Shown: positions 33,928 through 47,200 of the stretch, piece after piece
How the letters are laid out: each line of letters starts with the position of its first letter
Numbering within the stretch: the stretch's first letter is position 1
Source: Cyathus striatus
Lineage: Eukaryota > Basidiomycota > Agaricomycetes > Agaricales > Nidulariaceae
Reading direction: 5' to 3'
Length of the DNA: 64,000 bases
NCBI GenBank assembly: GCA_025738555.1
Contig: JAOVFP010000023.1
Location: 1,550,001-1,614,000, forward strand
The notes under the pieces: generated by a model
Databases searched by the model: none
What the model was told of the DNA's origin: nothing
What the model saw: the letters and a program-made list of their open reading frames with translations, nothing else
Program-made: the position numbers and the translations under genes

Positions 33928-35186
33928 CCCCAGTCAAAAGTCGGTCTAGGGAGATCGAGCCATATCCATTGGGATCTGAAGACTATATATCACTAGATCT
34001 CGCTAGAAAATATAGAATACATAGATTTTTCTCTAGTGAGATCTAAGTATGTCGAGGGTAGTCTAGCGCCAAGGAAAGTCCAATTCGCCTAGCTGTTGTT
34101 TTCTGGCTGGGTATAGCGACATCTATTCATATCGTAACCAAATTCTAGCTGCATCTTAGGTCATTTAGGCACATCTAATGAACATATTTATGTTAAAATT
34201 TGTATATTGGAAATATTTCTAGGGACATCTATTGGTATCTAAGTAATTATAACACTATCTACTTTACGAACCACTTCCCAACCACTTGTGCTATGTGCTG
34301 CGCGCGAAACATGAGTGAATATATTAACAATAAAAAAGTTATTTTAGCATACCTTGCATACACATGCACATCAGACGCGCCTCACAACGCAAAACCACTC
34401 CTCAAACTTGACTTCACAACCACTACTAGCAACCAGAGCTGAACCCTTCCAATAGACCATTGTACGCGAAGAAATGCAAGAGTGGAGGGCTGAATTTGGG
34501 CTGAATGGTGAAGTGCAGCAGCGAGGGCGATGTGGATGTGTTATGTTGTGTGTCGACACGATGATCTTTGCTTTTCCATTGAGGTGAGTACTACGTTATG
34601 ATACACAAGAAAAAAACCCATAAGGTCGATATATAAGGCGGAATTGCAACTGTACCACGTACCTTACAAAATATACAAGCCTGTCATCATAACATAGGCT
34701 GGTTCTGCTGGTATAGACACTCTTTCTTGGCCTGAGCACGATATCCTCCCTCTTTAGAGAAAGAGTCTGAGAAAATGGAGGGTGCAGGAAGGAGTTTGAA
34801 CTTGGAAGAGGGGAGCATCGGAAAGTTTGGCAGTTGGCGTAATGTGTGAAGTGCAAAAGTTAGTGGGAGGGAAAGGAAGAATCTGTCACATGCTGCATGT
34901 AAACGGCAGTTTATACTAATGGAGAAGGAAACAAGAGCCTTACGTGACAGTTTTCACACTATATTGTTTATCCTAGACATCCCTCGATATGCTTAGATCG
35001 TGCCCAGAAAAAGTGGGAAGAGCATCTCGCAAGTTTGACTGTTTAAAGTTGCCAAGACCTTGAATTATTGCTTGTAAGTCACTTGGCAATATATTTCTAG
35101 ATGTTGCTAGCTTTCGCTAGACAGAAATCTAACAGCTATATCTCGTTCGATGTGGCTCAATATCGCTAGACCGACTTTTGACTGGG
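33928..35186. mobile_element. Non-autonomous DNA transposon with long terminal inverted repeats
   Basis: The left end at 33928 (CCCAGTCAAAAGTCGGTCTA then G) and the right end at 35186 are perfect inverse complements for 21 bp and match at 34 of the first 38 positions. The 6-mer CGTGAG directly precedes the left end (33922-33927) and directly follows the right end (35187-35192), as a target-site duplication would. The 1,259-bp interior has no sizeable open frame. Subterminal sequence is rich in TCTAG/TCGCTAGA motifs on both sides (33985-34080 and 35095-35170), the kind of site a transposase binds. The 6-bp duplication does not point clearly to a superfamily. Right-flank sequence is itself repetitive (CGTGAGCG twice), so the duplication length is uncertain. 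Confidence 0.75.
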
Positions 35187-35192
35187 CGTGAG

Positions 35193-36882
35193 CGCGTGAG
35201 CGCTCAGCGAGGAGACAACGTGACACGATCATGATCAAATTACTTAAGCGACTTATGTAAGCAATCTAGTTCCAGTAAGCGCGAAGACAAAAAATTAGAG
35301 CTCAAGCGCTCAAGCGCTCATTTTCTCTGTCTCTAGGATAGCCTTCTAATACTTTGAATAGTATATGCATGCTGACCATTTTACTGCACACTATATGCAC
35401 TGGCACAGGAAACCACTGCCTTGCGGATTTATACATATTCCGTTACAGCCCGTTATGACTATCTGCCGACGGAGTGGCTGATACACGAGGCAGAAACGTG
35501 TTCTCTGGAAAGTGTTCTGCAGGATGCATCCATCAGACTGCAAGCTGAGTGTGCACATCCTGGATTTCTTTGTGCCCAAAGAACTTTATCACCCGCTGCG
35601 GTTATACTAATGCGTACCAACACCCACATCGACAGCGCACTTTCTCTCCTTGATGTTCAATTCTAGACACCAAGCAAGATGACTGAAGATATTTTCCGCC
35701 GATGCCGGACATAAGTGTACTCGTTGCTGTTCGTTTTCACTGATGGATTGAGATAGGCCTCGACGCTCGTCGGCCGCCGAGTCAGGCTGCAAGATGTTGT
35801 TGTTCCAATACAGCGTACTAACCGTAATGATTGATCCTCGATATGGGTGGCTGATTCTTTTTCCTGAACTTGAATTGGACACTTTAATATTGCTGTACTC
35901 TCAGGAGTAGGACTACGTGGGCAGCGATAACGTACTATCCGCCTCGTATATTCATTGCAGGACGTTTTGCGACTAGAAGACTAAATTCTCTGTAAAACGA
36001 GTTGCAATGGAATAGCCACTATCCGCTATGCATGTTTAAAATCACTCGACGATTAAAAGAACTAATTTTCTGTTAAAATGTACAGCTTCTCATATTTATT
36101 ACACGAGGTTACAACTGAGGTGATTAGCAGTGCAAGTAGAGTGCCGTACGAACATCATTGATGAATAACTTAGAACGATAATATTCCTCTCACATGTAGC
36201 TTTACTTTCCGGTGCCTTTCATCAACATACAGTATTCCATATATAAAATTTGCAGCTTTACGCGCTCCTCTGGAGTTCTTTTCTTAGGTCGATCTTGATG
36301 AGATGCTTAAGTACCCGGATTTAAACAATTGATTCCCGATTACGGTACTAGTGCTCGACAAATTATTTTCAGCCCCATATCGACATAATTCTGGAGGTAA
36401 GTACGACTGAAGCAGCCGGAAGAGGAACATGACTCGACCTGACACCAATTCCTCTAACGGATGGGGAATTGGTGCCAACGTAACAGCACTTGGTCTTCGC
36501 CAGTGAGTTGATTAATTGCACAAGGGTTTATTGATGCGCCATACAAGCGCCATACCATACACAGAGACCACATTAAACAACTTGCATACATCCTGCCTTC
36601 AGGGAGTTTATACTATGCTGTGGTAGATGTAACGATGAAAAATAGAGATGAAAAACATGCGTTTAGCAAAGAACAAGTCACCACACTAAGCGCGCGCTTT
36701 ACAAGCGCTCATCAAATTCCACGGAATAGCAATGCGAACAATCAGTTTCGGGATAGACCAGTTACACGAAAAGCTGTAGGAGTCATTTTACATTCCAAGT
36801 TCCGCGATTTCGACTTCCATTTTGAACAGCAAAGTACTCGACAGCAATATCACAGCACCCTGCATAGTAACACTTTTCTCAG
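35193..36882. other. Intergenic, no gene seen
   Basis: About 1.7 kb. The left part has short AGCGCTCA-type repeats near 35190-35320. Open frames at 35421-35666 and 36620-36901 have no recognisable family. Confidence 0.45.
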
Positions 36883-36890
36883 TATAAAAT
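36883..36890 (+). promoter_or_regulatory. TATA-like box before the acetyltransferase gene
   Basis: TATAAAAT lies about 112 bp before the ATG at 37002; a leader rich in C and T follows. Confidence 0.45.
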
Positions 36891-37001
36891 GCGCGACGTA
36901 GTGGCTCCAACTGACTCCTCATTAGTCTCTCTCTTCAGCCAACAGCTGGATTACACCTCACCGAGCATTTCAAACTTCTCCCCAGTCTCTTTTCGCTTAT
37001 A

Positions 37002-38140
37002 ATGCCTTCTGTCGCCGTCCGTTCGGGTATCGTCCGGTCTTACACAAATCCTCTGAATCTTCCAGTCGATTTGATAGATGCTCTACAGTCAAATGAGCGC
37101 AATTCCAATTGCATTTTGCCAAAGGTCGTCGAGTTACAGGAAATTGCACAGAGAACTGGCGAGGTACCAACAGGGAATACCTGGATCACGTATTCTGCTT
37201 ACCGGGAAGGCAGAGAGGTCGTAGAGCTAGTGCTATCATGCACAGGAAGATACCCTGTCTTTATCTTTACGACACTTCCCGTCGCTAGTTTGACGGAAGA
37301 TTTCCTATACCCTCGTCTCCAGGCACTGGCGCAGGAACTCAGAGCTATAGTGCCCATAGAGCGGGTATTTTCAGTTTTCTCCTTGGACCAAATTACAGTA
37401 TTGTTCGCGGAAATTTGGACGTCATTAACCGATGTCGAGAGTTACGCAGACGAGCCTTATTATGCTGCTCGTATATCATTTTGCACTAGGAGAACATTAT
37501 CCAAGAGGCAAATGACTGTGAGTCCTGGTTTGGACTTCGACCTGCGGTCCGCAGGCGAGGATGACGTTAAGGATATCGCAGGCCTGTGTTACAGCTTTGC
37601 CGCCGAGTCGGTAAGCATTGTCAGGCTTATCACTGTAAAGGCATTGTCTTACACTCATTTCCATATGACAGGAGCCATTCGTGCTTACATTTGAAGAGGC
37701 TCTCAACGAGGCCAGGCAGCTCGTAAACAAGGGGCAAGTATGGGTGCACCGTGTAACAGACTACAAAAACAACCGCAGTGGTCTTGCTTGCATTGTCGCT
37801 TATACGCGAAACAGCGAGACGAATGCGAGTATAACCAAGGTTTACACGTCGACAGAATGGCGGCGCCTAGGCTGTGCTGAGCGTCTCGTCAGGCGCGTAT
37901 GCAAATAGTGAGCTTCCCATAATCTCTGCTCCAGTTCGTTCTGACGTGATCCCCCCCAGCCTCTTAACCACGAAGCAAACCGTTGCTCTGTACGTGGCAC
38001 ACAACAACCCCGCAGCTATCGGTGTATATCACCGCTGCGGCTTCGCTGGGTTGGCAAAGGATAGCCAACCTGTAGAAGGTGTTGACAACTGGATCGAGAT
38101 TGGATTTGACCGTAGCAAGATTACCCTCGGCCACTGGTAA
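37002..38140 (+). CDS. GNAT-family N-acetyltransferase
   Basis: A predicted acetyl-CoA-dependent acyltransferase of about 341 aa. Exons are 37002-37610, 37672-37907 and 37960-38140, in frame throughout. The first 200 residues (MPSVAVRSGIVRSYTNPL onward) form a fungal-type N-terminal domain without clear motifs. The C-terminal third is the GNAT core: ACIVAYTRNSETNASITKVY, then TSTEWRRLGCAERLVRRVC (the R/Q-x-x-G-x-A/G acetyl-CoA loop appears as RRLGCA). VALYVAHNNPAAIGVYHRCG then follows, with the N-P-A and Y-x-x-x-G-F pattern of the family (GFRCC-type ending as CGFAG). The substrate, whether a small molecule or protein, is unknown. Confidence 0.85.
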
Positions 38141-38893
38141 ATTTGGTCGCGCAGAACGTGATACATAAAAATACGCACAATATACCGGCATTAACAAGCA
38201 CTAACATTAGTGGACATCCCCACTCCTTACAATAATCAAGGGCAACGTCAGCTGTAGCATAATTGTAGATATTAGAGGATTGGGCAATGTAGCATAACGT
38301 CTTGGTTAATATACCCATTGTCTCGTAGTGAGTTATTGAGCAGAATATTTAGAGCTATTCTGGTGGACGAGTAGAGTTCCTGTGTGCACTTCAGTCTATT
38401 CATACCAATCGGAACTTGGATTGTACTTCTACAAGTATCGTGCGATCTCCGTTCCTTATGTTGTTGGTTCGCACCAACTTCCAATGGATAGTGGCCACAT
38501 TCCACATGTGCCAGTGTGATGGTTTTGAGTAGCAAAGGTCTTAAAATATAAACTTTGCCACCGTCATTGGAGGAACGACTCGAATAATAGAAGCGACACA
38601 TACCAGTTTGACCAGCTACTATCGACGACTAACAGCACCCTGAGCCTGCTCTGCGAGAGCTAATTCTCTGATCTCATCCTATTCCATGCTGTCAACATTC
38701 ACGATAAATTGACTGAATGCCAGAAACACACATCTTTTTGCTTCTCTGCGACGATCTTCCTCTGCTCCATAATCTGCTCCAACGTCAAAGAGAAAAATGT
38801 ATAACAAGGACTAGATTACGTACTTCTGTTACATTATAACAAGAAAGTAAAGTTGAGAGATAGCCCTTTCTAAGAGAATCGAGGCCTACGCAC
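38141..38893. other. Mostly intergenic; may hold the 3' exon of the Cox14-like gene
   Basis: No independent gene seen. If the small minus-strand gene at 38894-39017 has a second exon, it would lie near 38690-38790, where the coding strand reads ATGGAGCAGAGGAAGATCGT and similar charged codons. The join is not certain. Confidence 0.35.
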
Positions 38894-39017
38894 CTCGTCC
38901 TCTTCGCATAGTATCTCGGTGCACCGCAACGCTCATTCCGACGCCCCAAACTGTCAGGCCAACAAGCGAGTATACAACACCGCGATGAAGATAATCAATC
39001 AAGGATAACCGTGCCAT
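38894..39017 (-). CDS. Small Cox14-like mitochondrial membrane protein (first exon)
   Basis: From ATG 39017 the minus strand encodes MARLSLIDYLHRGVVYSLVG then LTVWGVGMSVAVHRD and TMRRGR. It is a short protein with one membrane segment preceded by a charged D-x-L-H-R motif. The pattern (LHR..V..LVG.T..G.G) resembles Cox14, a small inner-membrane factor for cytochrome c oxidase assembly. A donor site (GTGCGT) follows at 38893, suggesting a short second exon downstream, which I could not place with confidence. Without it, the frame would end two codons later with a stop. Length and context fit a real, easily missed small gene. Confidence 0.55.
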
Positions 39018-39209
39018 GGTAAAGGGCCGACGGGCGTGCTGGCGATATGAACATTGAACGCGGATCCCGGCATTACACAGTTTGCAATTATTTGACTCGA
39101 ATGATTTTAGTAAATATAGCACGCATTATGTGGACCAGGAGTCTACTGTTCTGACGGTCTTCTTACGGTCTTCAACGTTTATTCTTCTCTTCTCGAATAA
39201 GTAAGGTGA

Positions 39210-41113
39210 ATGTCGAGTCAAGAGAAAATCGACAATTTGCTTAGGTGGTGCTCTAAAAATTGCATTCATATTGACGATCGAATATGGCTCAAGTTATCCC
39301 AGCCAAACGGCGTAGCAGTATTCTCGAAATCTACTTCGATTCCGCCGCAGGCTTCTGGTAAGTCTAAGTAAGCCTTCTCAGATATAATGACATAAATAAT
39401 CAAATTATAGTGGTTCAAATACCTAAGGATGCCATTCTTTCTGTAAAATCATGCTCATTGGAAAGCTCGTTCAAGTTTTCACGATATGGACTAGGTGCTC
39501 AATTAGCGTTATCTTTGGCGCTGCTCATAGAGATGTGCATATTTTTCCTGAAATTTTGTAAATGAACTAACTCCCTCAGATTAAAAGAGGATGAGTCTAA
39601 ATGGTATGATTATATTCGGTCCTTTCCTCCTGGCGTTGTCGAAATACCTCTTTTTTGGACTTGTGCGTTCCACGATCCAGAGGCCATGCACGATGGAACA
39701 GAAGGAACAAAATGGCTTTCAGGTACTGAGGTAGAGAAGAAGTTTGTAGATGATCGTAGGAGGTCTATTCTGGTGGGTTTTCAGCGCCCGAAAATCTGTG
39801 CGCGCTTCATAGTATCTATTCTTTTTATCTTCGTCAGGAACAAATAAATCAGTATTACCGGGAGTCTGCAGAACCATATATTTTGGAACACTTTCCGAGT
39901 ATCAGTTCCAAATCTACACTTTGGCACTATTACAGAGCATATTCTCTTGTATCATCGAGGGCGTTCTTAGTAGACGCTTACCACGGACTTGCAATGGTAC
40001 CTATCGCTGATGCGTTAGTGAGAATTCTTCTTTCAAAACATGTCAACTAAATTTCTTGTGTACGTATAGCTTTAACCATGTAGTTGAAAACCATGTACAT
40101 CTGGAGGTGGGATTTCTTTTTTTTATTCATGTACATGTATATTTTAACGTTCTTACAACTTTTTCAGAGCGACTTTCATGTCTGCCCAGAATGTGGTTCG
40201 CTCTTTGAATGTCCGCATGATCGTGATGAAGCATCCCTTGATTTAAATTGCGACGGAACCAATTCCTTCGCTTGCGTAGCTGAAGATAAAAGAACCAATC
40301 ATGATAACACATACGAATTGGTATCGAATATTCATATTTACCCCGACAGCGAAGTTTTCAATACGTATGGAGAAACTCTAACCAATGCACAGCTTCTGTG
40401 GCAATACAGTTTCATTCTCGATGCAAATGAAAACGACCGAATTACGTGGACTGTGGATCAAGTGTTTCATTCACTCGAATCTGAAATGGCTGGACGAAGA
40501 ATTAGACATTTTCTACAATTATTTGAAGACTTGAATAATTTGTCTTTGACCGGTTTACTTGGTCAGATGCAAAACTCAAATCTGACGTTTGTTGATTCCG
40601 AGCCAGATGACAACATTCTGAGCGTCGACGCTGAAGGAAAGATTTCGCATCGACTGTGGTTATTATTATTTTTGATTGCATCGGATGGTATGGTAGATGA
40701 AGATGATTTGATTCGATCTGCGGGAGCATTAGTTGACTTCCTTGAATGTTTGGAGAATCAAACCGACGAAGATGAAATCGTGGTCGATCCAATGAACACC
40801 TCCCTCTTACTTGAGATGGGTCACCTGACATCAGTAATTTGTAGTTACCGCAGAGCTAGAATAGGTAAGCCAGGAGTAGAAGATAAAGAGATGGGAAATC
40901 TTTTAGATGTACGTTTTTTAATACCGTTTTTTTTATGGTGTGGGAATTCTAATGGTGCTGTGTTGATAGGTATTGCCGGACAATATGCCTCGCACCAAAG
41001 CAGCTCTGTCGATTGCTACAAGCGAGAAGTCCATTTTGAACACATGCGAATCGAATTGGACTGACTTAATGAAAGTTTTCGACGACCAAGATTCATTATA
41101 CTTGACTAGCTAG
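39210..41113 (+). CDS. SET-domain lysine methyltransferase (Rubisco-LSMT/RKM-like)
   Basis: A predicted protein-lysine methyltransferase of about 520 aa using S-adenosylmethionine. Exons are 39210-39357, 39411-39534, 39580-39772, 39838-40013, 40070-40106, 40168-40908 and 40970-41113, summing to whole codons. The start at 39210 gives MSSQEKIDNLLRWCSKNCIH and IWLKLSQPNGVAVFSKS, the usual N-terminal SET half. A later ATG at 39284 is in another frame and rejected. RAFLVDAYHGLAMVPIADAF spliced to NHVVENHVHLESDFHV is the SET core (ADxFNH motif). CPECGSLFECPHD forms a small Cys/His cluster. VFNTYGETLTNAQLLWQYSF with LDANENDR is the post-SET part, followed by a helical substrate-binding region. Relatives methylate ribosomal proteins or cytochrome c; the target here is unknown. 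Confidence 0.88.
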
Positions 41114-41987
41114 GCCGCTTGGCCCATCGTCCCACGAGCTAATCCACTGCAATTTATCTATTTATGTCCATCTCACCGAAATACACAAGTTCCTCATGGT
41201 CCGATCACAACATTCATTTTGTCGACTTCGTATAATTGTCTAGGGACTCATCTAGACTTCGTCCTACTTCAACGCTCAACACACCACATGAGCCGATGGC
41301 ATCACAGTGATCCCCTGTTTCCCCGCTGTCGCTCGTTATAGACTAAACTTAAAGTGGGTCTACCTGGAAGACAAAAAAGAGAAAAACCGGAATGCCTAGC
41401 CTCGTATACTTATTAATTACTTTCAAATGCGAAATTCTGCTGGCAGTTATTGAACATATTGTCTTGACTCAATTAATGCCCGGCATGAGTATTAAGGGCC
41501 TGATTGTATCTCTGAGATGTTATCGTTCAAGATACAACTTTCGCCGATAGTACTGAGTCTAGATCTCTCGTAAAATTTGAGGGTAACACGGACTCGGATA
41601 TAATACGGAGCTCCGCTTGGGGCTGCATTTTCAGGGAATTGAGTTTATATGTCCAAAAAATACACCACAGCAATCAAGAGTACGAGAGAAGACTGTGTTG
41701 CAAGATGGAGAGATGGTGCCTCCATGAACGGCTCGTCATTGTACTCTGGTTGTCAGCTTAGTAGTATTGTTGACTGAAGATGTCAAGTCTTTGTTCCAAG
41801 GAAGTGGACCTTTGTATTTGTGTCACGTGATGACAGCCTCGCGGCGTGGTTGGCGACGTCTACCCAGAATAGAAGGTAATAAGCGAACAATGGGATCTCA
41901 TCCACATGAAAGAGCCTTTCACTTTCCTTTGAACACTTACCACCATCTTCCATTCGTTCATTTCACTGGTCGTCGCTGACCTTTTCC
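41114..41987 (+). other. Intergenic and leader of the PKA gene
   Basis: About 0.87 kb with no recognisable gene. It should hold the 3' end of the SET gene and the promoter and leader of the kinase gene. A short frame at 41767-41979 ends just before the kinase ATG and may be an upstream ORF or chance. Confidence 0.45.
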
Positions 41988-43505
<1,518 letters not shown>

Positions 43506-44225
43506 TTCAATAATTTTGATTGAACAAGACTGTTATCAGCACCTTGCGAAGCTATTTATTTCGACCCTTGTTGTACTACCAAAACGTTTCTAACAACGTT
43601 GTTGTGTCCACTAATCAAAATCTGTTGTACAGACATGTACAACTCTCCACCGGATACCTCTCTATGCCTCTTCATACCCTTTGCTTTCTGGAATTGGCTG
43701 CGCCGATCTCAAGTATTTGGATATCAACGAAACAATGTTGTCGTTAAGTATGTTACCTTTATATCCTTTGCATTATGGACTATGTGTAGAATGACGAATT
43801 ACATACTATCATGAATACGAAAAATCTCTTTGTGAAATGCAGTTTGTTATGTCGCAAATCTTGAAAGGCTCCGAACTGTTTGTTGGTAGAATGGAATCAT
43901 CCGCCCACCTGCCCACCGTCGTCAGCATGTTTGTCAGCCAAACAAAGCGTATCAGCGTTCCAAAAAATAATGCGGCACCAAACCAACGTTTCTCTCGACC
44001 TCTGCGCGCATCGCCAACGCCAGTTTTCTGGCTCCATTTCAAACAAATTACTTCCACTTCTGGCTACCGCTCTATCCAAGAAGCAGGCCAAACCGTTCAG
44101 AATCTCTTCAGATCGAGGATTTCGGCTTTGTTTAAACCAGTTTGAATCACCCGAGCGAACATACAGTGCGCGGCTTGTAATTTATCCGACTGCCTCAGAG
44201 GCGTGAGGGCCTCCCTGTGGCTTCT
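43506..44225. other. Intergenic, no gene seen
   Basis: About 0.7 kb between the kinase stop and the SWR1 start. Overlapping open frames on both strands (up to 108 codons) have no recognisable family. Confidence 0.45.
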
Positions 44226-47200
44226 ATGTCGGTGAAAAGGACCAGTGTAGCCATGCCGGAGAGTAGCGGGACTGTCGCGCGGTCGACGAGGGCTGCGCAG
44301 AGCCATGGGAAGGAGGGCATCGCTACGGGCCTCAATGGAACTCGCAAGGGCAGGACCACCCAGAAGCATACGTCACAAGGGGATGAGGAGGCTGTTACAG
44401 AGGAGATGTTCAGCGAAGTAAGGGACGCGTCGTTGGCGATGAAGCAGAGTGAATTGGATGCTACGTATAACGTCCATGATGATTATGTGCGTGTTGACCG
44501 TTGTACATACTCTACTCTTGTACTCACACTCGTTGTCTGTTCTCAGGTCAGGCAACTATTTCATCTTCAGTCGTTCGGGAATATGCTTGGGTTTGACCCA
44601 CAAGTAATTCAATATTATTCTATTCGCAGGAGGTCTTCTCACTAAAGACATCAACAGGAAGCTAAGCAGGATAGTACTGCTGTATTCAAAGAGGTATGTA
44701 TGTCGTAACTTGCTCTTATTTCTCTATGAACTGTGTTCTTTCCACAGTTCAAAGAACCATACGATCTGATTGGCAAAACAGTTCCAACATCAGGAACCCG
44801 CCGAACTCGAGGAGCTATTTCTCAAGTGCTTTCGAGCGCTCCTATCTCAATTCCGTCCGTTTCAGCAACTCCCTCAACATCTAAGAGCAGGAAGCGGAAC
44901 CCACGTTCCTCTACGACGTGGGATATCATTGCGGAGGCGCACAGAGCTAGAGAGCAGCTCGAGGCAGTGAAGCAGCAAACGGATGAGTTGGCAGATTTAG
45001 CGAAGGAAACCGAGCATCCTCAGTTAGAGACCGACAACAGGAAGGCTAGACGTAAAGGCAAAGAGAAGGTTGATGTCACTGGAACGCGACCGGATCAACC
45101 CGCCCCTCTGCCCACTTCAGACGATACTGTCGAGGATGCACCCCTACCAACTCCGATTACGGAATCCATTTCTGTTGTAGTCACTCGCAGGAAGCGGGAG
45201 GCGAAGGAAAAGGATGATTCTGTTCAAGTTCAAGTTCGGAAGGCCAAGAAATCTGCCCGAATAGTCGATGGAAAGAATGATAATATACGCGTCTCGCCGA
45301 GGAAAGTTGTTACTTTCTCTTCAATACCTCAAGAGAAGGAGAAGGGGGATGAAATACCTGCTCTCCCTCAGTTGGTGCCGGATGTTTCTATACCCGCGGA
45401 GAATCAGGATACAGTGAACGTTCAGCAGAAGGAAATAGTGGAATTCGTTCCATTGTCGCCGTACGAACCCGAGCCTCAGGTTTCAGAGCAGAACAAGCCA
45501 CCTAAGGAATTACATTTTCAAGCTACTCAATCTATGCACGAAAATGGTGTTACTAAAGGTCTGCGCGTGAAACGTTCTGCAGAGCAACCAGTCGTTGTCG
45601 GTTTTAATGGTGTACGAAGAAGCTCACGATCTATGTCTGCTATCGAACCTCCACCTAAGAAAGCTCGATTTGAGGAACCTACACTCCCTGTAGCTCTAAA
45701 GGCACCAGAGGTTTAATATTTCTTATATTGCTATAACCACATCTCTGACGCATTTGTCTTAGCCTCGAACTTCTTCTAGGTTGTTGAAGAAGCCAGTGAG
45801 TATTACAGCCCCTCCTATTACGCAGCTCCCGATACCCAAGACTCCACTTGAAACCCCCAAGCCTGCCCCTATTGTGACCACCCCTTCATCAGGTATCAAG
45901 CGCGTCAAGCTAATCGTTCGTCGTCCTCTCCCTACCTTATCTAATCCTCTTCAACGCCCATCACCTGCAAAACATAAAGAGTCTTTAGAGGCACTCCTCT
46001 CTTCTTACACATCTTTTAATGGCAATGACGATGTTGATGCGGAGCAGATTAGAAAGGATGCTAAAGAAGAAGCAAAAATTCGCGAGCGTGAACATCTCTT
46101 CGGGCGACAAGGGCGGTTTATCCCAGATACTGAAGCATTGTTTGGGACCGAACCTCCAACGGAAGAGTACATCTCTCCGAAACGTATCACCGTCGATATA
46201 TGGGATGAGATCATAGACACTGTCGCCAAGGTACACAAAAAACGATCTAAAGTATCTGTTGCAAAACAGGGCGCAGGGCAGGTTGCCAAGATAGTACAAT
46301 CATATTGGGATAAACAGGAGGCGACGAAGGAGAAGGCAAGGGCGCAGGAGGAGAGACGACTCAGAAAACTGGCAGAAGCAACTATGAAAATGGTTACTGA
46401 GGAATGGAAGAAAGCTGTTTTCGTACGTGAATGCGTTTGTCTCACTTGTTGCGGAAGGTTGACAGACTTATTAGCACATCCGTGAGAAAGAGCGACTAAA
46501 GCTGGAAGAAGAGGAGCGACGACGTGGTCATGAACATTTAGATGCTATCCTTGATCAGTCTGGACAGATTCTTCAGACACAGCAGGGGGATTTGTACCGG
46601 TCGCGGAGTCAGTCGGCAAGTACGTCTGATCACCTACTGGGATGGAACTCGGAGGAGACAGATGAAGAGGAAAGTAGGGGGGATGCAGATGAAGACGAGG
46701 ATGAAGACGATGGAGATCAAACGTCGGACGTGGATGGTGAAGTGGAACGGGACGAGGATGAAGGTGTTATTCCTGATGGAGACGTCGCAAGTTTGCGGGA
46801 GAGTTCCGAAGGAACATCAGGCACTTCTATGACGGACGATGACGATGGGACAGCAAACCTACTGTCCTTCTCAAATGCTTCTGTGGTACAAGAGCAATTA
46901 GAAGAGGACGTAGATGATTCCCGCCTTAACGAAGTCTCGCCTAGCGATGATTCTGTTTTTGCTGTTCATCGAGTGGTTACAAATTTCGAAGAATCTCCTG
47001 TACGACATCGTTCTGTTCTTGACGATGGGGTAGAAGAGAGCAGTATGCCCTTTACGGTATGTCTGGTGCAAGATGCTCTTACGGATAACGATTTAGAAGT
47101 ACCTACGCCCCGCGCTCAAAGTCCATCTGACTCACCGTCGATGCCTGCGTCTATTCCTGCTGCAGAACGCACACTGGATATAGATATGGATGACACACCG

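Noticed and set aside
39284..39357. Alternative start MAQVIPAKRRSSILEIYFDS for the SET gene
   Set aside because: It is in a different frame from the following exons; the frame from 39210 gives a normal SET N-terminus and splices correctly.
43837..44206. Overlapping open frames on both strands upstream of SWR1
   Set aside because: No recognisable family and overlapping on opposite strands; most likely chance in the intergenic region.
46005..46445. 146-codon frame antisense to SWR1
   Set aside because: Shadow of the HSA-domain coding exon; composition and position fit a by-product of the sense codons.
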